From positions 81,253,389 to 81,317,388 of the forward strand of contig CM069435.1 of NCBI GenBank assembly GCA_035610365.1: 64,000 bases of DNA, read 5' to 3'. Below are positions 16,801 through 28,770 of the stretch, in pieces. This DNA is from Aquatica leii. Lineage: Eukaryota; Arthropoda; Insecta; Coleoptera; Lampyridae. The translations under genes were made by a program, and so were the position numbers. The notes beneath the pieces were generated by a model. That model did not search any database, was not told the DNA's origin, and saw only the letters and a list, made by a program, of their open reading frames with translations. Each line of letters opens with the position of its first letter. Positions within the stretch are counted from its first letter, which is position 1.

Positions 16801-18800
16801 TTAAGAAGAATATTCAATAAGTTAATAATTAAATAAGTGATTAACGCGTGTCGAGACAAATATAACGGAGTATAACCTTGTACGCGACTTTAAGGTAAAC
16901 AAGTGACAGTGTTTGGATAAATAGAAATTATCCTTGGACTTCATCTTTCGGTGAATGTACTATATAAATTAGCGTAATTTCGGTTAGTTGTAAACGTGTA
17001 ATTATTTTTAGTATAAATAAATTAGTTTTAATAATTGTTACAGTATAAATACAAATGCACAAAGTACTTTAGCTTAACAAAAATTTAAATACGTCAAACT
17101 AAAAATATATGGTTATCAAAAAAACTAAAATTACTCTAACACAATTGCGAAATAGTAAAAATTTGACCAAACAATTTACTATGTTTTGGTAACATGAATG
17201 CTTTAACAGCAATAAGAAAAGAATTTTAAGTAAACTTTTACGGTCAAATTGTTAATTTTTTAAGTATAAAAGAAATACAAAATAATTTCTGGTTCTGGTT
17301 GATTGTACATAACCTTGTGTCTGTAACAATAGGTCTGATAAATAAGACTAATAATTTATCATAATAATGTTGTTTTATAAAAAATACGATGTAATATATT
17401 CTATTGTTGTTTAAAGAAACTACAACACAACAATAAAGGAAGCTAAGCATTTAAAACATTCGAGCGTAAAACAGATAATGCATAATTTGATGATTCAGGC
17501 ATTCAAAAGTATTTTGTAAAAAAGAAACAACTACCAGCAAAAGCTTTCACCTGCCATTGTATAAAATTTATTCATGCAAACACGTTTGAATTTGTACAAT
17601 GATATTCAATATAGGAAAGACTCATTTTAAATTCAAATTTTCTTTAATTGAGATTTTCGCAAATCTGCATTTGAATACCTAATTCTACATTTATTAAGTT
17701 TCAATCATTTTAAAAAGACATTTTTCTAATTTGTTGCAGTTATTTTCATACATCTAATTTTCTTTTAAATTAAATTATTAATTTGTCATTTTTTATACAA
17801 AACATACTGGTCTTTTATTAAAAAGTAGAAACTGACAAATGTTATTTTAAAAATTAATTATATTTTGGTATCTGTTCAGAATAGAATACAACTGAAAAAC
17901 TGTAAATATATTTTAAAAAATAAATAAATAATTCAAAACGACAAAAAAGGGATGACTAAAATACAAATGGGTAAAGTGCGTTCGGTGCTGAAAAGCAATA
18001 AAAAGTTGCGAGAGCTTTTTTGTCTTGTCCTTAGTATTCAGGAACAGCAGAATCGCTTCAGGCGTTCTATTTCACTGAACATCGACTCATCGAAGTAATT
18101 TAAAAGCAGTTTCTTTCCACTCGATCGTCTTGATGTTGTTTGACATAGTTTGCTACATTAACTTGAAAAATGATCACGTTATTAGCAATTTCAAAATAGT
18201 AAGTAGTAATAGTTTTATACTTCTTTAGTATCTAAATTATTCAATTCCTTTATTTAATAGAAATTCAATGCATTTCAAAAAGAAAACACATAAACCAGAA
18301 TAGTCTACTAATAGTTAAACTTTTAGCAACAGTCGATTATATTTTAGATAACTTACTTTACAGTTGCATTGCAAACTATAATTGAGTATATGATACTAGA
18401 ACTAGTAAATGTTTTTTTAACTATAATAACTGTCTTATTGCAAAGTTTGTTTGTTTGACAACGTCGATGTTTCGATTGCTTAGAAAGTGAAGTCTTCTGT
18501 TTTAATTACATTTTCATATCTATGTTTATTTTTGAATATCTACTAAAAAGTTTCATTTTAAATACATATTATTTTTTTAAATACTTTTTTTGTTTAAATC
18601 TTTTATTTATCTACAAAATTTCTGAGAAATAGTAAAACATTCTAAAACGCAACGTGCAGAACAAAACAATTATTCTTACAGTACAGTATAGAAATATTGT
18701 ATATTGTGTTACTGAGAGTATTGAATGAGCATTTCTCAATACTACATAACATAACACACAGTGCACTAAACACACAAATGGTGTAAAAAAAAGAGACTAT
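16800..18800. other. AT-rich DNA, no gene seen
   Basis: No coding or RNA signal beyond the possible leader of the heat-shock promoter at the left edge. Confidence 0.45.
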
Positions 18801-18805
18801 CCGTG

Positions 18806-19135
18806 AACCCAACCAAGACGGCAATCGTTCCGTTTACCAAACGACAGAAAACGGATGACATAACTACTGTTTATAATGTATGGAGTTGTGCTTTTAATGA
18901 CAAAAGATGTTAAATATCTGGGACGACGACAATGGCCATCAGGGCTTTTAATGGTGTGAGAAAACTAACCTGAAAAGTACTCCCAAGTTAAGGAAAATAC
19001 AGACAATAGCATAGCAGGAGCGATGAGAACTACGCTCACTGCAGCCATAGAAGCATTACTTTTACTTTCACTATTACACCTTGTTGTAATGATTAAAGTA
19101 AGAGAAGCAGGATACAAATACAAATATAATACATA
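18806..19135 (+). pseudogene. Jockey/I-type LINE reverse transcriptase fragment
   Basis: In shifting frames it reads VNPTKTAIVPFTKRQK, then YGVVL..TKDVKYLG, then RAFNGVRKL, and after an internal deletion AGAMRTTLTAAIEALL and LHLVVM. These are the end of the RT domain and the linker to RNase H of jockey/I-type LINEs. Stops and frameshifts abound. A conserved LG at the end of the RT thumb is visible. Confidence 0.7.
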
Positions 19136-19317
19136 TTGTAATGATTCGAAATCCGACCCTGTAATTGCAACAAAATTGGTTAGCAATTCTGCAATTAGTA
19201 CGCAGGAACTTTACCCGTTTGCAGTTTACCCCACCAACTCTAGGACAAATCGCGCGACCTTCCTTTCTTTAGTCGCAGTCAAGCAAGACGAAATTGGCTA
19301 TAAAACCCGTTGCAACA

Positions 19318-19405
19318 GCGTCACCGGCACCTGTTTTCTGAGATCCGTCTCCGGGACCTGTTTTTCGAGACCCGTCTCCGGTAAAGTCTTTTCCGAGATC
19401 CTCAC
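19318..19405. repeat. 27-bp tandem repeat, about 2.5 units
   Basis: CCTGTTTT..GAGA.CCGTCTCCGG recurs in phase. Read on the minus strand it gives a 9-residue repeat (ETGLEKQVP / ETDLRKQVP) within an 82-codon open frame (19298-19546) that I do not recognise. Confidence 0.5.
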
Positions 19406-19549
19406 AGCATAGTCACTTACATACCTAAAACTCCAAATAGCATTGACCACCGCTCGTAACTGGATTACTCTAATTTTAGACGTTTTACCTGCTGCTACAT
19501 CAATTGGATTCAATTTTACCAGCATCCCCTCATCTAAATCATTCATCTA

Positions 19550-21330
19550 CATCACGTTCGCTATTTAGTAATTTTTTATTGTTTATACCTGTTTGTGTCT
19601 TCGGTTATTTGTTTTCGGTCGCGTAACCCCTACGTATTGGTCTGGTTGGACGTGTTCTTCCCGGGAGTACGATAGGAAGTTATTTCAACCCTCTGAGGGA
19701 TAACTAAAGCCCGTCGGTAAAGTCCAGATGAGTTGGGATAACTCCCTCATTAAAACAATCAATTAACATAAACGAAATTTGCTACCGGTACGTCGTGTTC
19801 AAAGTAATTTAGCACTTTTAAAATAATTTGTTAGCTTACGCGCATTCATTTCAAAAATTGCAATTTATTGCATTTAACCTTGATCGAATGACTTTGAGCA
19901 TTTCATTTAATTGGCCACATAATTACATTCATTCACCTATTGGGAAGCAAACCGTTTCTCGTTGCGTAAGAAGTTTTTAGCTACATTCATATCGTCTTCA
20001 CTTTGTGTTATCGCTCGCTCGTAAGTATCAATGTAATCGCCTGCAACGGTACAGAAAACAAGTTTAGTAAACTCAGAAAAAGAATACGATAGATTTTAAC
20101 AACGACGACGTGCCAAAAACCTACTACGTGGTAAAAAACCCAATTCTCAATTATTTGCATATAGAGTTGTGCATGGGAAATTATTTTCTTTGGTAGTCAG
20201 TTACTTTTAGTTTTTATCAGAAGCAAAATGATTTCCCAACGCTACATTTAGAACGTGATAGAAACTTATGTTCTATCCTACCTCAAGCAGCATGGATGCC
20301 CAACCCATTATTAATTTTTGTTAGATTCTATTTGCTCGATTCTATTCAAACATTGATCGTTTACGCGTTTCAACGTAATAAAGATAAATACAAAATATTT
20401 AAATCAATAAAGTATTACTGGGTGTTCTGATATCATTTAGCATATATTAAACCTTCAAAGATAGCAAAGAAACTATAAATTAATTACTTTACACATTTTC
20501 ATGCTATGGAACAGACAGACATAACAATTAACAATATACGTAACATTAAGATAAACGTAGAAGTAAATGAAGAAGAAATTATAGACTTACTGAAAACATT
20601 ACAAAATTAGAAATTACCAGACACATTTGACATACAAAATTTAAGATAGGATGCTGTTTAAGTCTTTTCTTATTTACCCTTGTCATGGTAAAAATTAAAG
20701 TTACAACATAGAAGAGAGTGACAAGGTTTATACTAACTATTATAAGCAATTGAAGGCAGAATCGATATTGCAAAAACATTGTAAATAATAAAAGCTATAG
20801 AAATGTAGATTGTAGAAAAAACAGAACTAGATTCCACCATGCCATGAGATAAAAAAGCAATGTCAAATACAAAACATCAAGGATTGAGCTAAAGAAAAGA
20901 AGAATGGCATAACCAATCAAGATTAATAATAACTTAATCAGAACAGCGAAAAATTATAGAAAGAACGAACCCCATAACGGGCCTCGGCCTACAAATATGC
21001 TCATACTCGCAAAATAGCACTTTCCGGACTAGTGATACAAATAACTATTAAGGTCTTTTCCAATATCTAAAAAAACTTCAAATCACCGATCACAGCGACG
21101 AATTAAAATTATCAACTAACATTTAAATGTAAGTTGCTAAAAATTAGTCTTGCATTTATATATTCATAGAAATTAATGTTACTTCATTTGTTTTCAACGT
21201 ATATTTTTATTCAAGTAACATTTTAAAATGTGAAAAACATCAAATTTTTTAAACATTTTAAATGTAGTAAAAATCAATAATATACTTTTCAATTAAATCT
21301 TTTAGTTACTTTATTGTTTTACTATTAAAT
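19550..21330. other. Mostly AT-rich DNA, no gene seen
   Basis: A moderately GC-richer patch at 19610-19760 could be part of an old repeat, but has no recognisable motif. Confidence 0.4.
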
Positions 21331-21334
21331 ACTA

Positions 21335-22320
21335 AATTTGTTTTGCTACAATTTTAAACACACTTCAATTTTTATAAAGTTTATTTTCATGTTTGTCTAT
21401 TTATTTTGATACAATAAAATTGTTTGAACTTAATACATTTAAATTGTTAGATGAAAACATATTTACTAATGCAATATATTTTTCTAAAAATTTTCTAACA
21501 GTCATATTAAACAATTTAATACAAAGAAATAAAGTATATAAACAAACATTTGAATTCATGTAAACTTTTTATTTAACAAATAAAAAAATAACAATCATTT
21601 AAATTGGAGAATTAAAATGTGTGTCGAATTAAAATGTTACATGAATTAAAATGTTTGTTGATAATTTTAATTCTTTAATTTTAAATTAAGAATAAAATTA
21701 CCAACAAACATATTAATTCCGAATTAAAATGTTTGTTGATAATTATAATTTTTCAATTTTAATTGGCGCTGTACGTTGCGTAAATTGTGAGTACTCTAAC
21801 CTACAGCGCCAATTATAATTATCAACAAACATTTTAATTCAAAATTAATGTTTGTTGGTAATTTTATTCTTGATTTAAAATTAAAGAATTAAAATTATCA
21901 ACAAAAATTTTAATTCAGAATTAATTTGTTTGTTGGCATTATTAATTCTTGATTTAAAATTGAAGAGTTAAATTAAAAATATTATAATTCATGTAACATT
22001 TTAATTCGACATGCATTTTAATTCTATAATTTGATTGATTCTTTATTTTTTGTTTGTTATATAAAACGTGTTACATGAATTAAAATTTTTGTTTATATAC
22101 TTTTTTTCTCAGCTTTAAATTAAAGTTTTTAATATGATTGTTTGAAATTTTGAGCAAAATGTATTGCATCAGTAAATACGTTTTCACTTATCAATTTAAA
22201 TGTGTTAAGTTTGTTTGACAAACTATTTAACTGTACTAAAATAAATAAACGAACATAAAAATGAACTTAATAAAAATTGAAGTTTGTTTGAATGCAACGG
22301 AATTAAATTTAGTAATCAAA
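21335..22320. repeat. Fold-back (imperfect palindrome), about 1 kb
   Basis: The sequence mirrors itself around about 21787: GGCGCTGTA at 21765-21773 faces TACAGCGCC at 21802-21810. Outward the motifs GTTTGTTGATAATT and GAATTAAAATG match inverted on the other side, out to TTAGTAAT/ATTACTAA-like ends. The arms also contain smaller internal palindromes. This is the build of a fold-back MITE. No coding capacity. Confidence 0.7.
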
Positions 22321-22339
22321 ACCGAAACGGCGTTCCATA

Positions 22340-22860
22340 CAGTTGCCTTAAAAATTTGAAAAATTGTTCTAGTTTCTACAAAAGCAAACTTTGATCAAAA
22401 AAATTATTTTAACCTTTATTAGAGAACCTGGAAGAAACCAAAATTTTACATTTAGAAGCCAGACATAAAAATCGCGCCAACAGGTGTATTTACAGTGTAA
22501 ACGTAAAATTAAATTTTAAAATTGTTTACGTAGTCTAAACTTCGTATAATTTACTCATACTGTCTAAGATACGAGAAACGTAAACATATAGGTACATACC
22601 AACCCGGGCAATATGAAAAGCCGTTATAAATTCATAACTCCCTTTTATTACGCCTGTTTTTTCATATTTTTTTTAGGTTTTTGATGGTAACAGGTTTTTG
22701 ATTTCTTTTTGTGCATTTGTTTTTAAACATATTTAAACCATTTTTGCACAGGTAATTTGACAAGTTAATAATTGAATGTGAAACTATTTATTGTTTCAAA
22801 CTACCAGATATACTAAAGTAATTGTTTAGTTTTAATCTTATATAAAGTCAAAAATAAAAT
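22340..22860. other. AT-rich DNA, no gene seen
   Basis: Nothing recognisable. Confidence 0.4.
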
Positions 22861-22866
22861 CTTGTA

Positions 22867-23176
22867 TGAAGCACTGGCGTTACTGGATGATTACGCCCAT
22901 CAAACAACATACATACATCCTTCTGGCCAAAAGCCTTTGGGCTGCATCACGTTACTCTCTGAGCGTAATTATCGTAATATCGCCCTTGGTGCATAAATTG
23001 CCATTACTTATGGTAATGAGGTTCACATTTGCAATGAAAACCAAATGGTCATTATAATTCCACAATGCAATAAAGTAAATAAGCGAATAAAAACTTTACA
23101 AAAAGGTGTTTATATTGTCACTGTGATGTTAAGTCTGTCAGTTTACTTTTACGAGGGTCCCAATATTCACACTTGA
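22867..23176 (+). other. Coding-like stretch of unknown origin
   Basis: One frame is open for about 46 codons (EALALLDDYAHQTTY, SGQKPLGC), has a single TAA at about 23007, and stays open for another 55 codons (ITYGNEVHICNENQ). Base composition is less AT-rich than the surroundings and the residue mix is protein-like. I do not recognise it. It could be a decayed exon or a transposon piece. Confidence 0.3.
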
Positions 23177-23179
23177 TTT

Positions 23180-24930
23180 ACATAAAAATGATTTTTGAAT
23201 ATTGTTAAGTTGCGTGTTTTATGATGCGATAGTCCACATTGGGTTGTTTAAAGAACTAACTGGCAAAGGTAATTAAGGTATAATGATTTAAAACCTTAGA
23301 AATTTGTAAGGATAGGAATTCCCTTAACGTATTTTAGTAAACCTTAGTCATTGTAAGCACAAATTACGACGGATTAACAAGTGATAGCTTTGGGTTTTAA
23401 AAATCAAGCAGTTTGTGGTATCTGTGTTCTGTGCTTTTGTTCTTAATTGTGTTATTGGAAAATGTATTTTTTTTTAACGCCTAAATATTAACAAATTGTA
23501 ATTATTGTATCACTTACGCACTTCTCACTAGTCTAGCAAACACTTTTATGTTACGCTTTGTAGTGAATTTTACAGCAAAATCTTTCAGCACCTAACAATA
23601 TTCAATACATATTAATGTTACTTTCAATATATTCCCAACCTTTGTTCAATATAAAATATAAAAAAACAAACAATTTTAATTTTAAGAGGTATTTTTAAAA
23701 ACTTATCAGTGGCATCATTTAATTTAAAAAAAAAATTGTAATTGTAAGTTTTTACAAGACCAGTTTCTTTTGAAAACTTTATGCATATTACACAATTATG
23801 TTTTTTAAGTATTTTTAAAATCTCCACAAAGATATGACAACGCATATTGAATAAGGAATCTATTGTAAGTTTGGCAGTTGGTAGCAAATAGCTCAGATTA
23901 GATAGCTATCGTTCTAGTAGCTTCTGCGTTACTAGACACTTAAGCAATCAATTTTACTGTCTTCTTGAAAGTGTTGGTTTTTATTAATTATCATACCAGA
24001 AAATATACTTGTATTTAACTAGTACTAGTACTAGGTTAACGGAACATTAAATACGGTTGGAATAATAGTTCGTCTCAATCCATTTTTTGATAATGATGCA
24101 AACATCTGAATAAAATGAATACGTAATATCATTAGATTAATGTGACAATATCCACTACTTTTTACATACGCAAATCCAGATGTCGTATCTATTTATTATT
24201 ATTTAATTACAAATATAATTAGGGTCGAAGGAATTCTATTGTACTTTAGAAATTTAATATTTTAATTTAAAAACTACTAACACAATAAAATCTAATTAAA
24301 AACTTAACTAACTAAAAAAGTGACACATAAGCGCAACGCAGAATAATCTTCAAATTTACCACGATTTAAATAAAATTACTTTGGACGTAACACAATAAAT
24401 AATTACTTTTTTTGTAACCATTACAAAACGTAGACACGTAAAAGAAATTTTCAAAAAGACTACTATTTGAATAATATCAAACGTCCATAATAAATTTTCA
24501 AAAGTTACAACACGCATCAAGAACAAAAAAATTGCTCTTTAAAATTACGGACTTTTCAATAATAACAACAAACGCATAATATGACAACAACAAAAGCTAA
24601 TTGACGACGCAACAACTAAGGCAATACACACCACATTTCAAATTTTATTATGGCCAGCTGCTATGTTCCCGAAATTTGTTTTCAATTCTACTGTTGATTA
24701 ACTTATAGGTTTATCTCGGTATTACTATCTAAATAGTTGACACGCTTCATAACGTGTTTTAGTTCGGTTTCCATAACCAATCATGCTTAACAACCTTATT
24801 TTTTTTTCACTCAATTCAAATCATTTTAATTATTAAGTATTTTCTAAAATTTAATATTCTCATAACTGTTATTATTATGTTTTCTGTTTAATACATCGAT
24901 GATTGGAATCATTTTGATATATTAATACTA
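23180..24930. other. AT-rich DNA, no gene seen
   Basis: No recognisable feature; the open frame at 23624-23887 (minus) is low-complexity and Lys/Phe-rich and probably chance. Confidence 0.4.
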
Positions 24931-25725
24931 TACAGTGTGTCCCATTCTGAGTTGCATTGCATGGGTATCTTTGTTATTAATGAAGATATCGATTCGGTTA
25001 AATAGGCAATTATGTAGAAATTTTCGTGCTGATTTAGAGTATCTTAAAAAAAATTCGAATTCCGAGCGGTCCCGAAGTTAAACGAAAAAAACCGAAAAAT
25101 GCATTTTTTGAAAAATGCTAATATTTTGTTTATTCTAACAGTTACAAAAAAATGTTTTAAGGGAAATTTATTTATTTTATTGTAACAAACTTATTTATGT
25201 TTTTTAAAAATATATCACAAATACCGTTTTTGAGATAATGGTAGCAACTCTTTCATTTTAAATAGGCGCCATATTGGATTTCAACATAAATAGATTGTAC
25301 AGTGCGACAAAGTAAACAAAAACCCCGGAAAATATGTCAATTAAAATCCAAGTTTTGAACCGGTAAAAAATCCGACCAATCACAATTAAGAAATTCAAGC
25401 TGATACAATCCTTGACATAAGTTTGACATAAGTTTGTATCGACTTGTCAATTGTGATTTTGCAAATCGCTGTTATTTTTGATTATTTCTTTCGGTACTTT
25501 AAAACAGTTATTTTCAAAACTGTGTTTATCTTATTTGTGGAATTGGTACGTATTACAAAATAATAAACATAGATTTACAATAAACGTGCACAATAGTGCA
25601 TATAACCTTAAAATTAGTTATGGCTTTTAATCATTTAATGCAATTGCATTCATTAATAATTATATAAAAACAGTATAGTTATTTTGCTGTAGACTTAATT
25701 ATTTACGTTTGCTTTTAGTTGTATT

Positions 25726-27045
25726 ATGGCTGATAAATCAAAGAAGACGGTTCATTCTGAAGCCCGATACATTATTAAGAACGTTGTTGAGCTTTTTGAT
25801 AGACAGAAGGCAGATGGTGTATGGTCATTTCCATTACAGAAAGCAACGGAGTTAGCTGCTGCTACGACAGGAAAATCCGTTTCTTTCATTAAAAGGATTA
25901 GGTAATTTTGAATGTATAAACATAATTTGTAAATGATCATTGTTATTATTAGTGCTGAAACGACATCTGAAAGTGGCATCTTAAAATCTCCCTCTTAAAA
26001 AAAGAGAAGTGGTGGTTCTACAAAAATATCTTTTGACAGTAGGGATTCTGGCTTATTAAAATGAACTGTTCATGAAATCTACACGATAAATAACAAAGTT
26101 CCTACGTTGAAAATGTTGGTTAACAAGATGCAGGAGAAAACTGGTAATTCTAGCAGTCGAGAAACACTACATCATCTATACCAAATCGGTTTTAAATTTA
26201 AAAAGTATCACAATAACAGAAAATTATTAAAGGAAAGAAATGACATTGTTCCATGGCGTTCTCGTTATTTACGCAAATTACGACAAAACAATGACTTGAG
26301 TGCTAACAAAAAAGCAGTAACATACTTGGATGAAATTTACATTCATCCCTCATATGGAGTTGGCAGTTGATGGCAATCTGAAGAGAAACCAGGAGTTTAC
26401 CAAACTGACAGGGCAGGTCCAAGGTGCATGCATGGTGATTATCACGATGATATGAACCACACAATTTTTTTTTAATTGGGTGCAAAAACAATTAATTTCA
26501 AATTTACCTCCAAATGGCATCGTAGTAATGGATAATGAACCTTATTATAACGTTCAAATTAATAAGCTACCTAATCAATCTACACGGAAACAAAACATTC
26601 GTGAATGGCTAAAAGAAAATGGAATACCAACAACAAGTGACATGCGTAAAGCTAAGTTGATAACATTAGTAAACAAATTTAATTATAATAAAACATATTA
26701 TGTTGATGAGTTATTAAAACAACATGCCCATACTGTGTTACGTTTGGCTTCATATCACTGCGAACTTAATCCTATTAAATTTATATGGAGAAAGCGTAAG
26801 TTGCGATAAACAATGTATCTCAACGTAATAGTGAAATCGAAAATTTAGTGAGAAATGCATTTGCAGAGATAATAATCTGATTGGAAAAAATGTTGTGCAC
26901 ATGTTAAACATGTTGCTAATGAAATGTGGGAACGTGATGGATTACTTGATGAGACGATAGAAACTTTATCATTTCAAGTAAATACAGGTTCATCAGATGA
27001 AGAGGAAGAAAGTTCTGAAGAAGAAGAGGAAAAGCATTTTCTTTG
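25726..27045 (+). pseudogene. DDE transposase (Tc1/mariner superfamily), inactivated
   Basis: The ATG at 25726 (MADKSKKT) opens an N-terminal DNA-binding part. A 51-bp GT-AG intron (25902-25952) follows. Downstream are a helix-rich segment, YLDEIY with the first catalytic Asp, DYHDDMN, IVVMDNEPYYN with the second Asp, and HCELNPIKFIW, where the third acidic residue is replaced by Lys. An acidic SDEEEESSEEEEE tail ends the gene. Several stops and frameshifts separate the parts (for example after LKSPS and YGV). This matches a transposase family common in insects with an unusually long spacing between the second and third catalytic residues. It is dead. Confidence 0.8.
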
Positions 27046-27663
27046 ATGTGGTAATTGATTTTAATATCAATTTATTTTTCTTGTTCACAATATACATTAT
27101 AATTTATACGTGACGACTTTATAGTCGAATATGAGATACTTTGTTTACTTCATTATTTGTTCTTAAGGTTTTAGTTGGGATCAGAATATGTTGATAGTTC
27201 TTGTTATATTCTTCTATAAGTTCTTTCACTTCTGTATTAGAAGTTTTTGCAATAATTAAGGTTTTTCTTGTTTTGTTAAAAATATTTGTATTTATCCATT
27301 ATTATATTCTTATAAAACTTCAAATAAACTAGATAACTATAAAATGTGTTATTTTTTCTAGAAAATGCTTTAGTTTTCAAATTCATCTGATTTGGATTTA
27401 GATAATTAGTGCCTACGTACAAGTTTTTTATTTTTATTAATTTTCTACTAAATTATTTATTGTTAAATATTTATTTATTATTATTTGTTATTATTATTAT
27501 TATTTGTTAAATAGGAATACATTTGCTCACAAAATTTTGAAACATCCCACAAATTACATTTAAAATTGCCGCGCTGATACTTTTTGCGTGGAATGTACCT
27601 GTCAAAAAACAGCAACTTCCGTTACGCCTCCTCAGAGCTTTTGTTTAATCGTTTGAGCTGTAT

Positions 27664-28402
27664 ATTTTTTCTGTTTTCAACAATGTATAACAACCTATGT
27701 TTTAAATGAAGGATAACAGCAAACTTATTATGATTTGAATGAAACTTAGTAGGCCATGAAAACAAATGAATTTTAACAAAACGCAAAACAAATTTGATTA
27801 AACATGGATATAAAAAAGCTTAAAAGTACTATCACATTATTTAATCAAAGCAAATGCTCAAAATGCTGTCCGTTGTTTGCTAAACATAACTGGCATCGCT
27901 TTAAAATACTGCTGGTTACTATACGCAATGTATGACGATTATATTATAATTAAAATTGATAGTTTTCATCACGTACGTTTGTGTTACGGGTGGGTTTTCT
28001 TAAGCCACTGTATTGCTGCTTACTTTTGTCTAACCGCTAAAATACACTAGCATATGGTTATCGCCTTTCTTGGAAATTATTTTCATAGTCTTGAGCAGCC
28101 AAGTGCGAACTTTTGTTAAATCTAATATAAGTACAAAACATATCATATTGTTCGTTTAGTAGAAAAGTAGCCATTGAAAATAAATGATTAATTTATCATT
28201 AAAAACTGATAAAACGCCGATTTGGTGCACAAACTAATAAAACTAAACGATCTGACCGTATGGGAAGTTATTTGTTTTAGTAAGTTTTGTTCAATTTCGT
28301 TTGTTTTCATGACTAACTTATTTTAATTTAAGTTATATCAAGTTTACCGTTATTCGTCATTTAAAACATAGGTTGTTATACGTTGTTGAAAACATAAAAA
28401 AA
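27664..28402. mobile_element. Nested inverted-repeat element
   Basis: About 120 bp at 27664-27784 (TTTTCAACAATGTATAACAA, then CCATGAAAACAAA) recurs inverted at 28285-28402. The inner part includes the C-terminal end of another transposase. It looks like a deleted DNA transposon inserted in the larger one; I could not find a clear target duplication. Confidence 0.55.
27845..27930 (-). pseudogene. C-terminal fragment of a DDE transposase
   Basis: On the minus strand it reads KRCQLCLANNGQHFEHLL then a stop, the characteristic end of a family of Tc1/IS630-type transposases. Only about 28 codons remain, inside the nested inverted-repeat element. Confidence 0.6.
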
Positions 28403-28770
28403 ATACAATCTATTTATGTCAAAATCCAAGATGGCGCCCATTTAAAATAAGAAAGTTGCTAACAATATCTCGAAAATAGTATTTGCGATAAATTTTTAGA
28501 ACACATAAATTAGTTTGTTACAATGAAATAAATAAATTTCGCTAAAATTTTTTTTTGTAACTGTTAATAAGCAAAATATTAGCCTATTTCAAAAAGTGCA
28601 TTTTACGTTTTTTTTCGTTTAACTTCAAGACCGCTCGGAATTAAAAATATTTTTAAAGATAATCTGAATCAGGACAAAAAACTTTACATAATTGCTCATT
28701 TAACCGAAGCGATATCTTCATTAATAACAAAGATACCCATGTAATGCAATTCTGAATGGGACACACTGTA

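Larger units (their letters stand above)
24933..28768 (+). mobile_element. Tc1/mariner-superfamily element with long terminal inverted repeats
   Basis: It begins CAGTGTGTCCCATTC and ends with the complement, flanked by TA on both sides (24931-24932, 28769-28770). The inverted repeats extend about 370 bp with moderate divergence. A decayed transposase gene lies at 25726-27045. The right half carries a second, nested inverted-repeat element (27664-28402). Length 3836 bp. Confidence 0.85.
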
